From positions 744,001-808,000 of the forward strand of contig NZ_CP026538.1 in the NCBI RefSeq assembly GCF_004135975.1: a stretch of 64,000 bases of DNA. Reading direction: 5' to 3'. A program made the position numbers and the translations under genes. The DNA comes from Solidesulfovibrio carbinolicus. GTDB taxonomy: Bacteria > Desulfobacterota > Desulfovibrionia > Desulfovibrionales > Desulfovibrionaceae. A model generated the notes under the pieces. That model was not told where the DNA came from and did no database searches. It was given only the letters and a program-made list of their open reading frames with translations. Positions 8,077 to 15,211 of the stretch are shown piece after piece (position 1 is the stretch's first letter; every line of letters starts with the position of its first letter).

Positions 8077-9045
8077 ATGCTGCCTTTTTTCCGTCCCAAA
8101 AATGACAAGGATATCGGCGATAAGCTCGTCGGGAAACAGAAAAAATACCGGCTGGCCCGCAACGGGTCGGCCGTGGCCGTCACGGGAACGCTGCTGGCGT
8201 ATTATCGCCGCGACGTGCTGCCCGACGGGCTCATGCCGCCGTCAGGCGGGCGGGTGGAGCTTTTCGCCGTCATCCGCACCCAGGCCGGCCGGTTTTTCTG
8301 CTACTACATCGTCACCTACCCCGAAACCGAGGACATCGCCGGCCGCCAGGAATACGCCCATGTGTGCGCCGATTTCGAGGCGGTGCGGGCCTTTCTCGGG
8401 GCCATGGCCTATCCGGGCAAGGGCAAGTTCGTGCCGGCGCTTTTGGCCGCGGCCCAGCACACGCTGGAGATCCTGGCCGGGGGCGGCAAAGTGAAAAAGG
8501 CCGCCAAGGCCGCCGTTACGGTTGCGCCGGAGGCCGAAAGCGCGGCCGGCGAGCCGACCGGGGAACCGGCTGCCGTCGCTGCCGCCGATGAGACGCCTTC
8601 GCCCCAGGCGGCCGAAGCGGCCCAAACGCCGGCCCCGGCGGCAGGCGTCGGTACCGCCGGCGAAACCGAGGCCGGCGACGAGGAAGACGTTTCGGCGGCC
8701 CTGGCCCGACTCGTGGCCAGGGCTCGCGCGGACATCGCCAAAGAGGCCGAGGCCCAAAAGCGGTCCGCCGCCGCCCAGGCCGATGCGGACATGGCCGAAG
8801 AGGCCTTGGCCGTCGCAGAGCCGGCCGAGGGCGATAATCCGCTTGCCGCCGCCCAGGCGTTCAGCGGGGCGGTTGCCTCGTCGCCCGCAGCCGCAGCCGC
8901 GACCCAGGAACCGGCTTCCCCGGACGCGCCCCAAGCCCCCGCCGGCGTCCAGACCGCCGGCCGTCTGGTATCGGTGGCGGATATGCTGGCCGACGCGCCG
9001 TTCGCGGGCGGCAAGAAGTCGAAGAAAGCCTCGAAGCGCGCTTGA
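8077..9045 (+). CDS. Hypothetical protein with Ala/Glu-rich low-complexity tail
   Basis: 322 residues from the ATG at 8077, which has GGAGG nine bases upstream. Residues ~1-150 look like a folded domain (KKYRLARNGSAVAVTGTLL, FAVIRTQAGRFFCYYIVTY, PGKGKFVPALLAAAQHTLEI). The rest is Ala/Glu/Pro-rich (for example EAESAAGEPTGEP) with a predicted charged helix around RARADIAKEAEAQKR, ending in the basic KKSKKASKRA. No membrane segment or signal peptide. I do not recognise the family. It stands alone between divergent and convergent neighbours. The tail could be an adaptor or linker region, which is speculation. Confidence 0.65.
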   Translation: MLPFFRPKNDKDIGDKLVGKQKKYRLARNGSAVAVTGTLLAYYRRDVLPDGLMPPSGGRVELFAVIRTQAGRFFCYYIVTYPETEDIAGRQEYAHVCADFEAVRAFLGAMAYPGKGKFVPALLAAAQHTLEILAGGGKVKKAAKAAVTVAPEAESAAGEPTGEPAAVAAADETPSPQAAEAAQTPAPAAGVGTAGETEAGDEEDVSAALARLVARARADIAKEAEAQKRSAAAQADADMAEEALAVAEPAEGDNPLAAAQAFSGAVASSPAAAAATQEPASPDAPQAPAGVQTAGRLVSVADMLADAPFAGGKKSKKASKRA

Positions 9046-9087
9046 TCGAATAAATGACGCGGGCCGGTCGGGGGCGGCAACGGCGGG

Positions 9088-9702
9088 CTAGAACCGCCGG
9101 TCAAGCAGCTGGCGCAGCACTTCCTCGTCGTCGGCGGTGTCCAGGCCGGCCAGCTCCTGTTTGAGCCCGGCCAGAGCCGCCCGCTCCACGGCGATATGGG
9201 CGGCCAGGGCCTCGCGCCGTTCCCGGATGGCGGTGAGGAGCGTCGCCTTGCGGGCGTTGGCCGAGCCTAGCCGCTGCCGGACCACCTCGGCCAGGCGGCG
9301 GAAGATGCGGATGAGGAAATCCTCGCGCTCGGGGCTTTGCAGAAAATCCACATAGCCCATGTCCACCACCAGGCAGTCGCAGGGCGTTTGCGCTGTCACC
9401 GTGGCCGTGCGGCCCTTGCCAAGAACAAAGCTCATCTCGCCAAATATCGTACCGGCCGCATCGAGGTCGGCGACGTGTTTTCCGGCCCGGACCACGGCCA
9501 CCTGGCCGCGCAGCAACACGAAAAACGTCTTTTCGTAATTGCCTTCCTCGACAATGGCTTCGCCCGAGGCAAAGCGGGCCAGCCGCACCGCCCCGACCCG
9601 CAACAGCAGATCGAGGTCCTCGTCCGCGAAATCCGCCCACAGGGGCAGTTTGCGCATCAGCCCCAAAAGCGCCCCTGCGTCGGCCGGCTCAATACGCTGC
9701 AC
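9088..9702 (-). CDS. Cyclic-nucleotide-binding-fold protein without a DNA-binding domain
   Basis: 204 residues from a GTG with AAGGAC upstream. Residues ~20-135 form a cNMP-binding beta-roll (FASGEAIVEEGNYEKTFFVLLRG; GTIFGEMSFVLGKGRTATVTA; the GEMSF stretch matches the phosphate-binding cassette position). The C-terminal ~70 residues are helical (RKATLLTAIRERREALAAH) with no winged helix. It is therefore unlikely to bind DNA and may act through a partner protein. It lies just downstream of a Crp/Fnr regulator on the same strand; the 89-bp gap holds one copy of the intergenic palindrome, part of which is inside the upstream gene. Confidence 0.8.
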   Translation of the reverse strand: MQRIEPADAGALLGLMRKLPLWADFADEDLDLLLRVGAVRLARFASGEAIVEEGNYEKTFFVLLRGQVAVVRAGKHVADLDAAGTIFGEMSFVLGKGRTATVTAQTPCDCLVVDMGYVDFLQSPEREDFLIRIFRRLAEVVRQRLGSANARKATLLTAIRERREALAAHIAVERAALAGLKQELAGLDTADDEEVLRQLLDRRF

Positions 9703-9791
9703 GTTTTGTCCTTGTTGTTGCCGTCACGGCAACGCCGTGAAAAATCAGTCCTTCATACTCTCGCTTCACCACCGCCGCGCCGCCCGTCCCT

Positions 9792-10544
9792 TTAATCCCA
9801 TTTGGGGGGTCCGGGGGCCTCAGGCCCCCGGCCGCCGGAGGCATTCTTCTCCTCCTCCACCTCCGCCCGGCCGGCCTCGGCGGCCAGGGCGGGGCGGTCG
9901 TGGAGGGCCACGTCGCGGCCGTTGACGGTGACCAGGCCCGCCTCGGCCAGTCTGCGGAAGGCGCGGGAGAGCGCCTCGGGCGTGGCTCCGACGATCTTGG
10001 CCAGTTCGCGGTGGCTGATGGCCAGGCGGATGGGGCCTGTGCCCGGGGAGCGGTCCGCTTCGTGGAGCAGAAAGCCGGCCAGCCGGCCGGTGAGCGGCAA
10101 AAGCGCCAACGCTTCGACCATGGCCTGGGTCTGCTTGAGGCGGCGGCACATGAGCCGCAGCAGATCAAAAAGCACTTCCGGGTCTTCCCTGGCCGCCGCC
10201 GCCAGGGTCCGGGCCGGAAAGGCCAGCACCCGCGTGTCGTCCAGGGCGGCGGCAAAGGCCGGGAACTCGCCGGCTTCCACCAGCGAACACAGGCAGAACG
10301 GTTCGCCGGGACCTAAAATATAGAGCGTCTGCTCCCGGCCGTCCGGGCCGATCTGGTAGAGCTTGGCCCGGCCCGAGGCCACCAGATAAAAAGCTTCGCC
10401 GGCGTCGGATCGGGCGGCGATGAGCTCTCCAGGCCCGTGGCGCGAGACCATGGCCCCGGCTGCCATCCGGGCCAGCCTTTCCTCGGGCATGCCGCCGAAA
10501 AACGGCAGCGACCGCAACAACACCATCCGCTCGACCTGCTCCAT
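9792..10544 (-). CDS. Crp/Fnr-family transcriptional regulator (DNR/NnrR-like)
   Basis: 250 residues from the ATG at 10544 (AGGGG six bases before); a GTG at 10568 is an alternative. An N-terminal beta-roll (~20-125), a dimer helix (~130-160) and a winged HTH (~165-235) are clear. The recognition helix reads TPEALSRAF, keeping the E--SR residues that in FNR read the TTGAT half-site. FNR's N-terminal Cys cluster is absent; the only close Cys pair is in PFCLCSL, so a DNR-type NO/heme or other signal is more plausible than an Fe-S cluster. A perfect TTGAT-N4-ATCAA box lies in the divergent promoter 72 bp from the ATG. The last ~20 residues are encoded by an intergenic-type palindromic repeat, so the original stop may have been earlier. 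Confidence 0.85.
   Translation of the reverse strand: MEQVERMVLLRSLPFFGGMPEERLARMAAGAMVSRHGPGELIAARSDAGEAFYLVASGRAKLYQIGPDGREQTLYILGPGEPFCLCSLVEAGEFPAFAAALDDTRVLAFPARTLAAAAREDPEVLFDLLRLMCRRLKQTQAMVEALALLPLTGRLAGFLLHEADRSPGTGPIRLAISHRELAKIVGATPEALSRAFRRLAEAGLVTVNGRDVALHDRPALAAEAGRAEVEEEKNASGGRGPEAPGPPKWD
9804..9842 (-). repeat. Palindromic repeat, family A (minus orientation), inside a C-terminal coding tail
   Basis: Plus strand reads GGGGGGTCC, then GGGGGCCTCAGGCCCCC, then GGCCGCCGGAGGC: the family A flanks around a self-complementary stem. It overlaps the last codons of the Crp/Fnr regulator gene and is bordered by a pyrimidine-rich run typical of this family. Confidence 0.75.
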
Positions 10545-10615
10545 TATTTTCCCCTGTTCAACCGCCACAGTGGCGGTGAGCGCAGGCTCGCGTCAAGCCG
10601 CAAAATCGCGCCGCG

Positions 10616-10629
10616 TTGATCCACATCAA
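10616..10629. promoter_or_regulatory. Perfect FNR-type box
   Basis: TTGATCCACATCAA matches the FNR/DNR consensus TTGAT-N4-ATCAA exactly. It lies between the Crp/Fnr regulator gene and the divergent Fe-S gene, about 70 bp from each start, so it could control both. Confidence 0.8.
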
Positions 10630-10695
10630 TGCGCCCGGCTCCGTCCATGGGCTAAGCCTCAAGGCGTCCGGTCCGCCGGAAAGGAGCACCATCCC

Positions 10696-11661
10696 ATGAA
10701 CAGACGCGCCTTCCTCAAATCCCTGGGCACGGCCATGGCCGCCGCCCCCGTGGCCGCGCCGCTTCTGGCCCGCGACGCCGCCGCCGCCTCGGGCGAACAG
10801 TTGGCCACGCTTTTCGACCTCTCCAAATGCATCGGCTGCGGGGCCTGCGTGGCCGCCTGCCGCGCCGCCCATGCCGCCGATTACCCCAATCCCCAAAAGC
10901 CGTTCCCCAAAATGTACCCGGAGCGCGCCAAGGTCGAGGATTTCTCGGACAAGCGCGACGTCGACGACCGTCTGACGCCGTACAACTGGCTGTTCATCCA
11001 GACCGTCACGGTGACGCGAAACGGCAAGGCCATAAGCCTCAACATCCCCCGGCGCTGCATGCACTGCGTGCATCCGCCCTGCGCCGAGCTGTGCCCCTGG
11101 GGTTCGGCTGTGCGCCACGACGACGGCGCGGTGGCCATCGACGCCAACATCTGCCTGGGCGGGGCCAAGTGCCGCGACGTCTGTCCCTGGCATATCCCCC
11201 AACGCCAGACGGGCGTGGGGCTGTACCTCGACCTCCTGCCGGCCTTTGCCGGCAACGGCGTCATGTACAAGTGCGACCGCTGCCATGGGCGCGTGGCCGC
11301 CGGCGGCAAGCCCGCCTGCATCGAGGCCTGTCCCAACGATGTTCAGACCATCGGGCCGCGCCGTGAAATCATCGCCGCTGCCCATGACCTGGCCCGCCAG
11401 ACCGGCGGTTTCCTCTACGGCGAAACCGAAAACGGCGGCACCAACACCCTCTACGTCTCGCCCATTCCCTTCGAAGAACTCCACGCCGCCCTGCAACCCA
11501 GCCCGGGCAATCCCGGCTTGCAGGCCGCCGCCGACGTCATGGGCAAAGAGAAAAATCTGGCCACGGCCGTGCTGCTGGCTCCCTTGGCCGGCATCGCCGC
11601 CGGCATCCTGCGGGTGGCCAACCGGGCCAGAAAGGCCGCCAAGGAGGACGATCATGCCTAA
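10696..11661 (+). CDS. Tat-exported four-cluster ferredoxin-type electron-transfer subunit
   Basis: 321 residues from the ATG with AAGGAG nine bases upstream. The N-terminus (MNRRAFLKSLG...AAAAS) is a Tat signal with the twin Arg. Cys clusters follow in the order expected for four [4Fe-4S] centres: CIGCGACVAAC, CMHCVHPPCAELCP, CLGGAKCRDVCP and CDRCHGRVAAGGKPAC-IEACP. A C-terminal hydrophobic helix (ATAVLLAPLAGIAAGIL) would anchor it in the membrane. This is the FdnH/HybA/NrfC-like architecture, carrying electrons between a periplasmic enzyme and a membrane quinone subunit. No molybdopterin or other catalytic subunit is adjacent; only the membrane protein gene follows, overlapping by 8 bp. The perfect FNR box upstream predicts anaerobic or NO control. 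The partner enzyme is unknown. Confidence 0.88.
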   Translation: MNRRAFLKSLGTAMAAAPVAAPLLARDAAAASGEQLATLFDLSKCIGCGACVAACRAAHAADYPNPQKPFPKMYPERAKVEDFSDKRDVDDRLTPYNWLFIQTVTVTRNGKAISLNIPRRCMHCVHPPCAELCPWGSAVRHDDGAVAIDANICLGGAKCRDVCPWHIPQRQTGVGLYLDLLPAFAGNGVMYKCDRCHGRVAAGGKPACIEACPNDVQTIGPRREIIAAAHDLARQTGGFLYGETENGGTNTLYVSPIPFEELHAALQPSPGNPGLQAAADVMGKEKNLATAVLLAPLAGIAAGILRVANRARKAAKEDDHA

Positions 11662-12109
11662 GCCGTTGTTCCCGGTCTGGCAAAAACGCCTGACCCTTAT
11701 CGCCGCTCTTGGATTGGCGCTGACCGGCATGGGCCAAATGCCCATCTTCTCACGCTACTACATCGCCGATCTGCCGGGCCTGGGCTGGCTCGGCAACTAC
11801 CAGATCACCGCCGCCCTGCACCTCGCCCTGGGCGCGGCGCTGGTTTTTCTCCTGACCAGCTACGCCGCCTCGTGGCTGGCCGCCGGCGCAGCCCGACCCA
11901 CGCTGACCACGGCCGGCAAATGGCGCGTGGCGCTTTACGGCGCGGTGGCGCTGACCGGCGTCGTGCGAGTGCTGCAAAACGGGTCCTGGGCCATGGTCGG
12001 ACCCATGAACGTGCGCTATTTGGATTGGCTGCATCTGGCGCTGGCCATGGGACTGCTGGTGTTCGCCATGGCGGCGGGCCGTAAGGGGGCGGTGGCTGCC
12101 AGGAGGTAA
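11654..12109 (+). CDS. Cytochrome-b-like membrane anchor subunit
   Basis: 151 residues from the ATG with AAGGAGG upstream, overlapping the ferredoxin gene by 8 bp. About four membrane helices: residues ~10-28, ~48-70, ~88-105 and ~122-140. His residues sit in two of them (AALHLALG and DWLHLALAM), the kind of placement that binds heme b in small quinone-reacting subunits. With the ferredoxin it would form a membrane redox module. It is shorter than NrfD/FdnI subunits and I cannot assign it to a named family. A family A palindrome begins four bases after the stop. Confidence 0.75.
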   Translation: MPKPLFPVWQKRLTLIAALGLALTGMGQMPIFSRYYIADLPGLGWLGNYQITAALHLALGAALVFLLTSYAASWLAAGAARPTLTTAGKWRVALYGAVALTGVVRVLQNGSWAMVGPMNVRYLDWLHLALAMGLLVFAMAAGRKGAVAARR

Positions 12110-12112
12110 GCG

Positions 12113-12155
12113 TGCCTCCGGCGGCCAAAGGGGGTGACCCCCTTTGGAAACCCCG
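12113..12155 (+). repeat. Palindromic repeat, family A
   Basis: GCCTCCGGCGGCC, then the stem CAAAGGGGG-TGA-CCCCCTTTG, then GAAACCCC. The stem differs wholly from other copies yet remains paired. It may also end transcription of the upstream redox pair. Confidence 0.8.
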
Positions 12156-12244
12156 AATGGGGATGGTAAGGGAAGGGGCCGCAGCGGCGAGCGGAGGTGC
12201 CTGAAGCGCTTTGAGCGCTGACGCGCTTGGCGGCTGCGCCGCGT

Positions 12245-12351
12245 GGGTCGTTGGAATTTCGCGGGCTTCGATGCGCCCGGCTGTCGCCGGGTGCTCGAAG
12301 CCCGCGAAATTCCAACGACCCGGTTCGCCAGGGGCTACCCGGCACGGGAGA
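12245..12351. repeat. Family B hairpin module (27-bp perfect arms)
   Basis: Arms 12245-12271 and 12295-12321 are perfectly complementary over 27 bp, starting GGGTCGTTGGAATTTCGCGG; the 23-nt loop holds a nested CCCGG/CCGGG stem. The right arm runs into CCCGGTTCGCC-GGG-CCCGGCACGGGAGAG, a module that recurs near 45656-45700 without the long left arm. It sits between two genes that converge. Confidence 0.75.
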
Positions 12352-12408
12352 GATGGGGACTGCGCTTGAACCAACCAGCTGTCAGCGGGGAGGGGGCGGC
12401 GTTCTGGG

Positions 12409-13740
12409 TTAGTCGCCGGGGCCGGCTTGCAGGATGCGGCGCAGGGTGTCCTTGGTGATGTCGAGTTCGCGGCAGGCGGCCATGGTTTTGCCGTTGTGCC
12501 GGGCCATCGCGGCCTTGGCGGCGTGGTATTTGGCGGCCCGCAGGGTGGTTGGAGCGTTGGCGGAAGACGCGGCGGGAGTGTTGGCTTTGGGCAGCAGATA
12601 GTCGGGCAGATGTTCGGGAGTGATGCGGCCGGCGGAGCACAGGATGCAGGCGTATTCGATGATGTTTTGAAGCTCGCGGACATTGCCGGGGTAGTCGTGG
12701 CGCAAAAGCGTCCGGGTGGCGGTGTCGGACAGGCCGGTGACGGCTTTTTGGCCGATGAGGTTTTGGCGTTCGATAAAGGCGTGGGCCAGCAGCGGGATGT
12801 CTTCGGGCCGGGAGCGCAGGGGCGGCAGGGCCATGCGGGCGACGCTTAGGCGGTAGAAAAGGTCGCGCCGGAAGGTTCCTTCGGCGATCATGGCTTCGAG
12901 GTCGCGGTTGGTGGCGGCGACGATGCGGGCGTTGGTGGTGGTGGACGTGTCGGATCCCAGCGGTTCGTAGGCGTGTTCCTGGAGCACGCGCAGGAGCTTG
13001 ACTTGCAGGGGCAAGGGCAGCTCGCCGATTTCGTCGAGGAACAGCGTGCCGCCCTGGGCCATGGCAAAGCGGCCTTTGCGGTCGGTCTTGGCGTCGGTGA
13101 ACGCGCCGCGCACATGGCCGAAGAGTTCCGATTCCAGCAATTGGCCGGGGATGGCCCCGCAGTTGACGGCCACGAAGGGGCCTTTGGCGGCAGGGCTCAG
13201 GTTGTGTATGGCCCGGGCGAAGAGTTCCTTGCCGACGCCGGATTCGCCGAGCACAAGGACGGCCGCGCCGGATTCGGCGATGGGCGGCAGCAGATCGAGG
13301 GTGTGGGCCAAGGCCTTGTTTTTGGTGAGGATGTCCTCAACCGTGCGCACGCCTTCGAGTTCCTTGCGCAACCGGCTTAAATCCGAAATGTCGCGGAAGC
13401 TCTCAACGCCGCCGACGATGCGGCCGGCTGCGTCGCGCAGGGGCGCGGCGCTGATGCTGACCGGCACTTTGACGCCGTCGGGGCGCACGATGAAGATGGA
13501 CTGGTTTTGCAGGGTGTCGTCGTTGTCGATGCAGTGGCCCAGGGCGCAGGCCCCGTCGCACAGGCTGGAATGGAAGACCTCCCAGCATTTGCGCCCCAGG
13601 GCCTGCTCGGGGGCGATGCCGGCGATGGCTCCGGCGGCGCGGTTAAACGACGTGATGGTGAAGTCGGCGTCCACGGTGAAGACGCCGTCGGCCAGGGATT
13701 CCATGATGGATTCGCATAAAATGTCGCGAGGGAGCGCCAT
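12409..13740 (-). CDS. PAS-containing sigma54-dependent activator
   Basis: 443 residues from the ATG at 13740; a TTG 57 bp upstream would extend it but has less support. Residues ~10-125 are a PAS domain with a Cys-bearing insert (GRKCWEVFHSSLCDGACALG), a pattern seen in redox- or ligand-sensing regulators. Residues ~145-375 are the AAA+ domain: Walker A GESGVGKELF, the sigma54-contact loop as GAFTDA rather than GAFTGA, Walker B GGTLFLDEIGELP and the R-fingers RRDLFYRLSV. A Fis-type HTH follows at ~400-443 (TMAACRELDITKDTLRRIL). The gene is divergent from a glycosyltransferase gene, but I found no clear -24/-12 site there. The Asp in GAFTDA is unusual and may alter sigma54 contact. Confidence 0.9.
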   Translation of the reverse strand: MALPRDILCESIMESLADGVFTVDADFTITSFNRAAGAIAGIAPEQALGRKCWEVFHSSLCDGACALGHCIDNDDTLQNQSIFIVRPDGVKVPVSISAAPLRDAAGRIVGGVESFRDISDLSRLRKELEGVRTVEDILTKNKALAHTLDLLPPIAESGAAVLVLGESGVGKELFARAIHNLSPAAKGPFVAVNCGAIPGQLLESELFGHVRGAFTDAKTDRKGRFAMAQGGTLFLDEIGELPLPLQVKLLRVLQEHAYEPLGSDTSTTTNARIVAATNRDLEAMIAEGTFRRDLFYRLSVARMALPPLRSRPEDIPLLAHAFIERQNLIGQKAVTGLSDTATRTLLRHDYPGNVRELQNIIEYACILCSAGRITPEHLPDYLLPKANTPAASSANAPTTLRAAKYHAAKAAMARHNGKTMAACRELDITKDTLRRILQAGPGD

Positions 13741-13811
13741 GCTTGCCGCCTTGTTGCTGGTCCAGGGAATGTAACCGAGGTCGTCGTTGCTGTCCAAGGG
13801 CCTAAAAGCAA

Positions 13812-13840
13812 TTGACTTTATTTCGTCCTGGCCGGATAGA
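13812..13840 (+). promoter_or_regulatory. Weak sigma70-like promoter
   Basis: TTGACT, 17 nt, GATAGA. It would drive the glycosyltransferase gene whose ATG is at 13887 with GGGGAGGAG upstream. The -35 is good and the -10 is poor. Confidence 0.3.
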
Positions 13841-13886
13841 GCGGGAAAGCGGCCGACCCTGACGGGCGGCCTGGGGAGGAGACGCG

Positions 13887-14654
13887 ATGGAGGGTGGCAA
13901 AAAGCCCATGCTGATGATCGGCACGCCGGCCTACAGCGGCCAGGTGACGGTGGCGTATTTGCGGGCGGTGGTGTCGTGCATCGGCTTTCTGGACAGCCAG
14001 GGCATCAAGACGGGGATGTTGACCCCGTCCCAGGAGAGCCTCATTCCCCGGGCGCGCAACCTGATCGCCAACGAGTTTTTGCGGCTCAAGGAATATACCC
14101 ACTTGCTGTTTATCGACGCGGACATCGGCTTTTCGCCGGAACTGCCGCTGAAGTACCTCGAAGCCGACAAGGACGTGGTCTGCGGCATCTACCCGGTCAA
14201 GTACCTGGACATCGACAAGCTGCGCTGCATCGACAACAAGGTGCTGTCCCGGGTGGCGGCCGGCGCGTCCATGCACTATGCGGTCAAGCTCAAGCCGGGC
14301 GGGCGGCCCGAGCCGGTGACGGGGCTTTTGCCGGTGGAGTACGGCGCCACAGGCTTCATGATGATCAAGCGCGAGACCCTGGAACGCATGGCCGCGCATT
14401 ATCCCGAGCTTGGCTATGATTATTCCCATACCAACGACGACAACATCAACAACGTGGCCTTTTTCGACACGGCCATTGATGTGGAAAACCGGGAGTATCT
14501 GCCTGAGGATTATGCCTTTTGCAAACGGTGGACCGACATGGGCGGCGAGATTTTCGCCGATGTGCACAGCGTGTTCACCCATGTCGGGTCGTTTGAGTTT
14601 ACGGGCAACTTCACGGCTTTTCTGACGCATCTGGGCGCTGGGGGCGAGGAGTAG
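13887..14654 (+). CDS. Glycosyltransferase-like protein with DxD motif
   Basis: 255 residues from the ATG with GGAGGAG upstream. The fold is GT-A like: MLMIGTPAYSGQVTVAYL at the first strand, then HLLFIDADIGF carrying the DxD needed for metal and nucleotide-sugar binding, then GIYPVKYL and GATGFMMIKRETL, the usual acceptor-side segment. Late Asp/His residues (EDYAFCKRW, HVGSFEF) fit this superfamily. It resembles bacterial proteins related to the Anp1-type mannosyltransferase family. There is no membrane segment. It is followed 35 bp later by a DsrE-like gene and preceded by the divergent sigma54 activator. The sugar and acceptor are unknown. Confidence 0.75.
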   Translation: MEGGKKPMLMIGTPAYSGQVTVAYLRAVVSCIGFLDSQGIKTGMLTPSQESLIPRARNLIANEFLRLKEYTHLLFIDADIGFSPELPLKYLEADKDVVCGIYPVKYLDIDKLRCIDNKVLSRVAAGASMHYAVKLKPGGRPEPVTGLLPVEYGATGFMMIKRETLERMAAHYPELGYDYSHTNDDNINNVAFFDTAIDVENREYLPEDYAFCKRWTDMGGEIFADVHSVFTHVGSFEFTGNFTAFLTHLGAGGEE

Positions 14655-14689
14655 GGCGACAACATCCGAGGCTTCAAGGAGGAGCTGCC

Positions 14690-15058
14690 ATGCAGAAGGT
14701 GTTTTTCCTGGTGTCGTGCGGACCCGACGAGCAATCCAAGGCCACCAGGGCCTTTCAGTTCGCCAAGCTGGCGGCCGAACGCGGCGCGCTGGCCGGCATG
14801 TTGCTCGTGGACGACGCGGTTTATCTGGCCAAGCCCGAGATTGCCGAACGGGTGCGGGCCGTCACCGGCGACAGCCTGGCCGACCATGCCGGCTGGCTGC
14901 GCGAGAAGGCCAAGGGCCTGCCGTTTTACGTCTGCACGCCGTGCTGCCACGCCCGGGGCCTTGCGGCCGAGGAGCTTGACCCCATGTGGGTTCTGGGCAC
15001 GGGCGGTCAGGCCATGGACCTCCTGGTCCAGGACGGGGTGAGCTGCTTGTCTTTTTAG
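14690..15058 (+). CDS. DsrE-family small sulfur-relay-like protein
   Basis: 122 residues from the ATG with AAGGAGG upstream. The DsrE/YchN Rossmann-like fold is recognisable: KVFFLVSCGPDE, AFQFAKLAAERGALAGMLLVDDAV and LPFYVCTPCCHARGL. The Cys in the VCTPCC stretch is where the active persulfide-carrying Cys lies in DsrE-like proteins. Members trap or pass sulfur, or act as redox adaptors. The gene is in line with the glycosyltransferase upstream and ends in a strong intrinsic terminator 35 bp later, so the two probably form a short transcript. Confidence 0.8.
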   Translation: MQKVFFLVSCGPDEQSKATRAFQFAKLAAERGALAGMLLVDDAVYLAKPEIAERVRAVTGDSLADHAGWLREKAKGLPFYVCTPCCHARGLAAEELDPMWVLGTGGQAMDLLVQDGVSCLSF

Positions 15059-15092
15059 CGTTGCCAACACCTTGGATTGTTACTTGTCTTTT

Positions 15093-15122
15093 GGAGCCGG
15101 TTTGGTCCGGCTCCTTTTTTTT
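15093..15122 (+). terminator. Intrinsic terminator after the DsrE-like gene
   Basis: GGAGCCGG, loop TTTGGT, CCGGCTCC, then eight T residues. Confidence 0.9.
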
Positions 15123-15153
15123 GCGCGATTGAGCAAATTAAGGCCGTCAGGCC

Positions 15154-15194
15154 TTGACCCGCTGCGAAGAACGCTTATTTTGCTCATATGAGCA
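15154..15194 (+). promoter_or_regulatory. Promoter with palindromic operator before the DUF134 gene
   Basis: TTGACC (15154-15159), 16 nt, TATTTT (15176-15181). A perfect 14-bp palindrome TGCTCATATGAGCA occupies 15181-15194, over the end of the -10 and the likely start site, a repressor position. A related half-site (TTGAGCAAAT) lies at about 15129-15138. The DUF134 HTH protein encoded next could be the ligand. Confidence 0.6.
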
Positions 15195-15211
15195 TTACAA
15201 AGGAGACGAAC

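Noticed and set aside
13800..13887. Sigma54 promoter before the glycosyltransferase gene
   Set aside because: CTGGCCGGATAGAGC has GG and GC separated by nine rather than ten bases and a poor -24 element.
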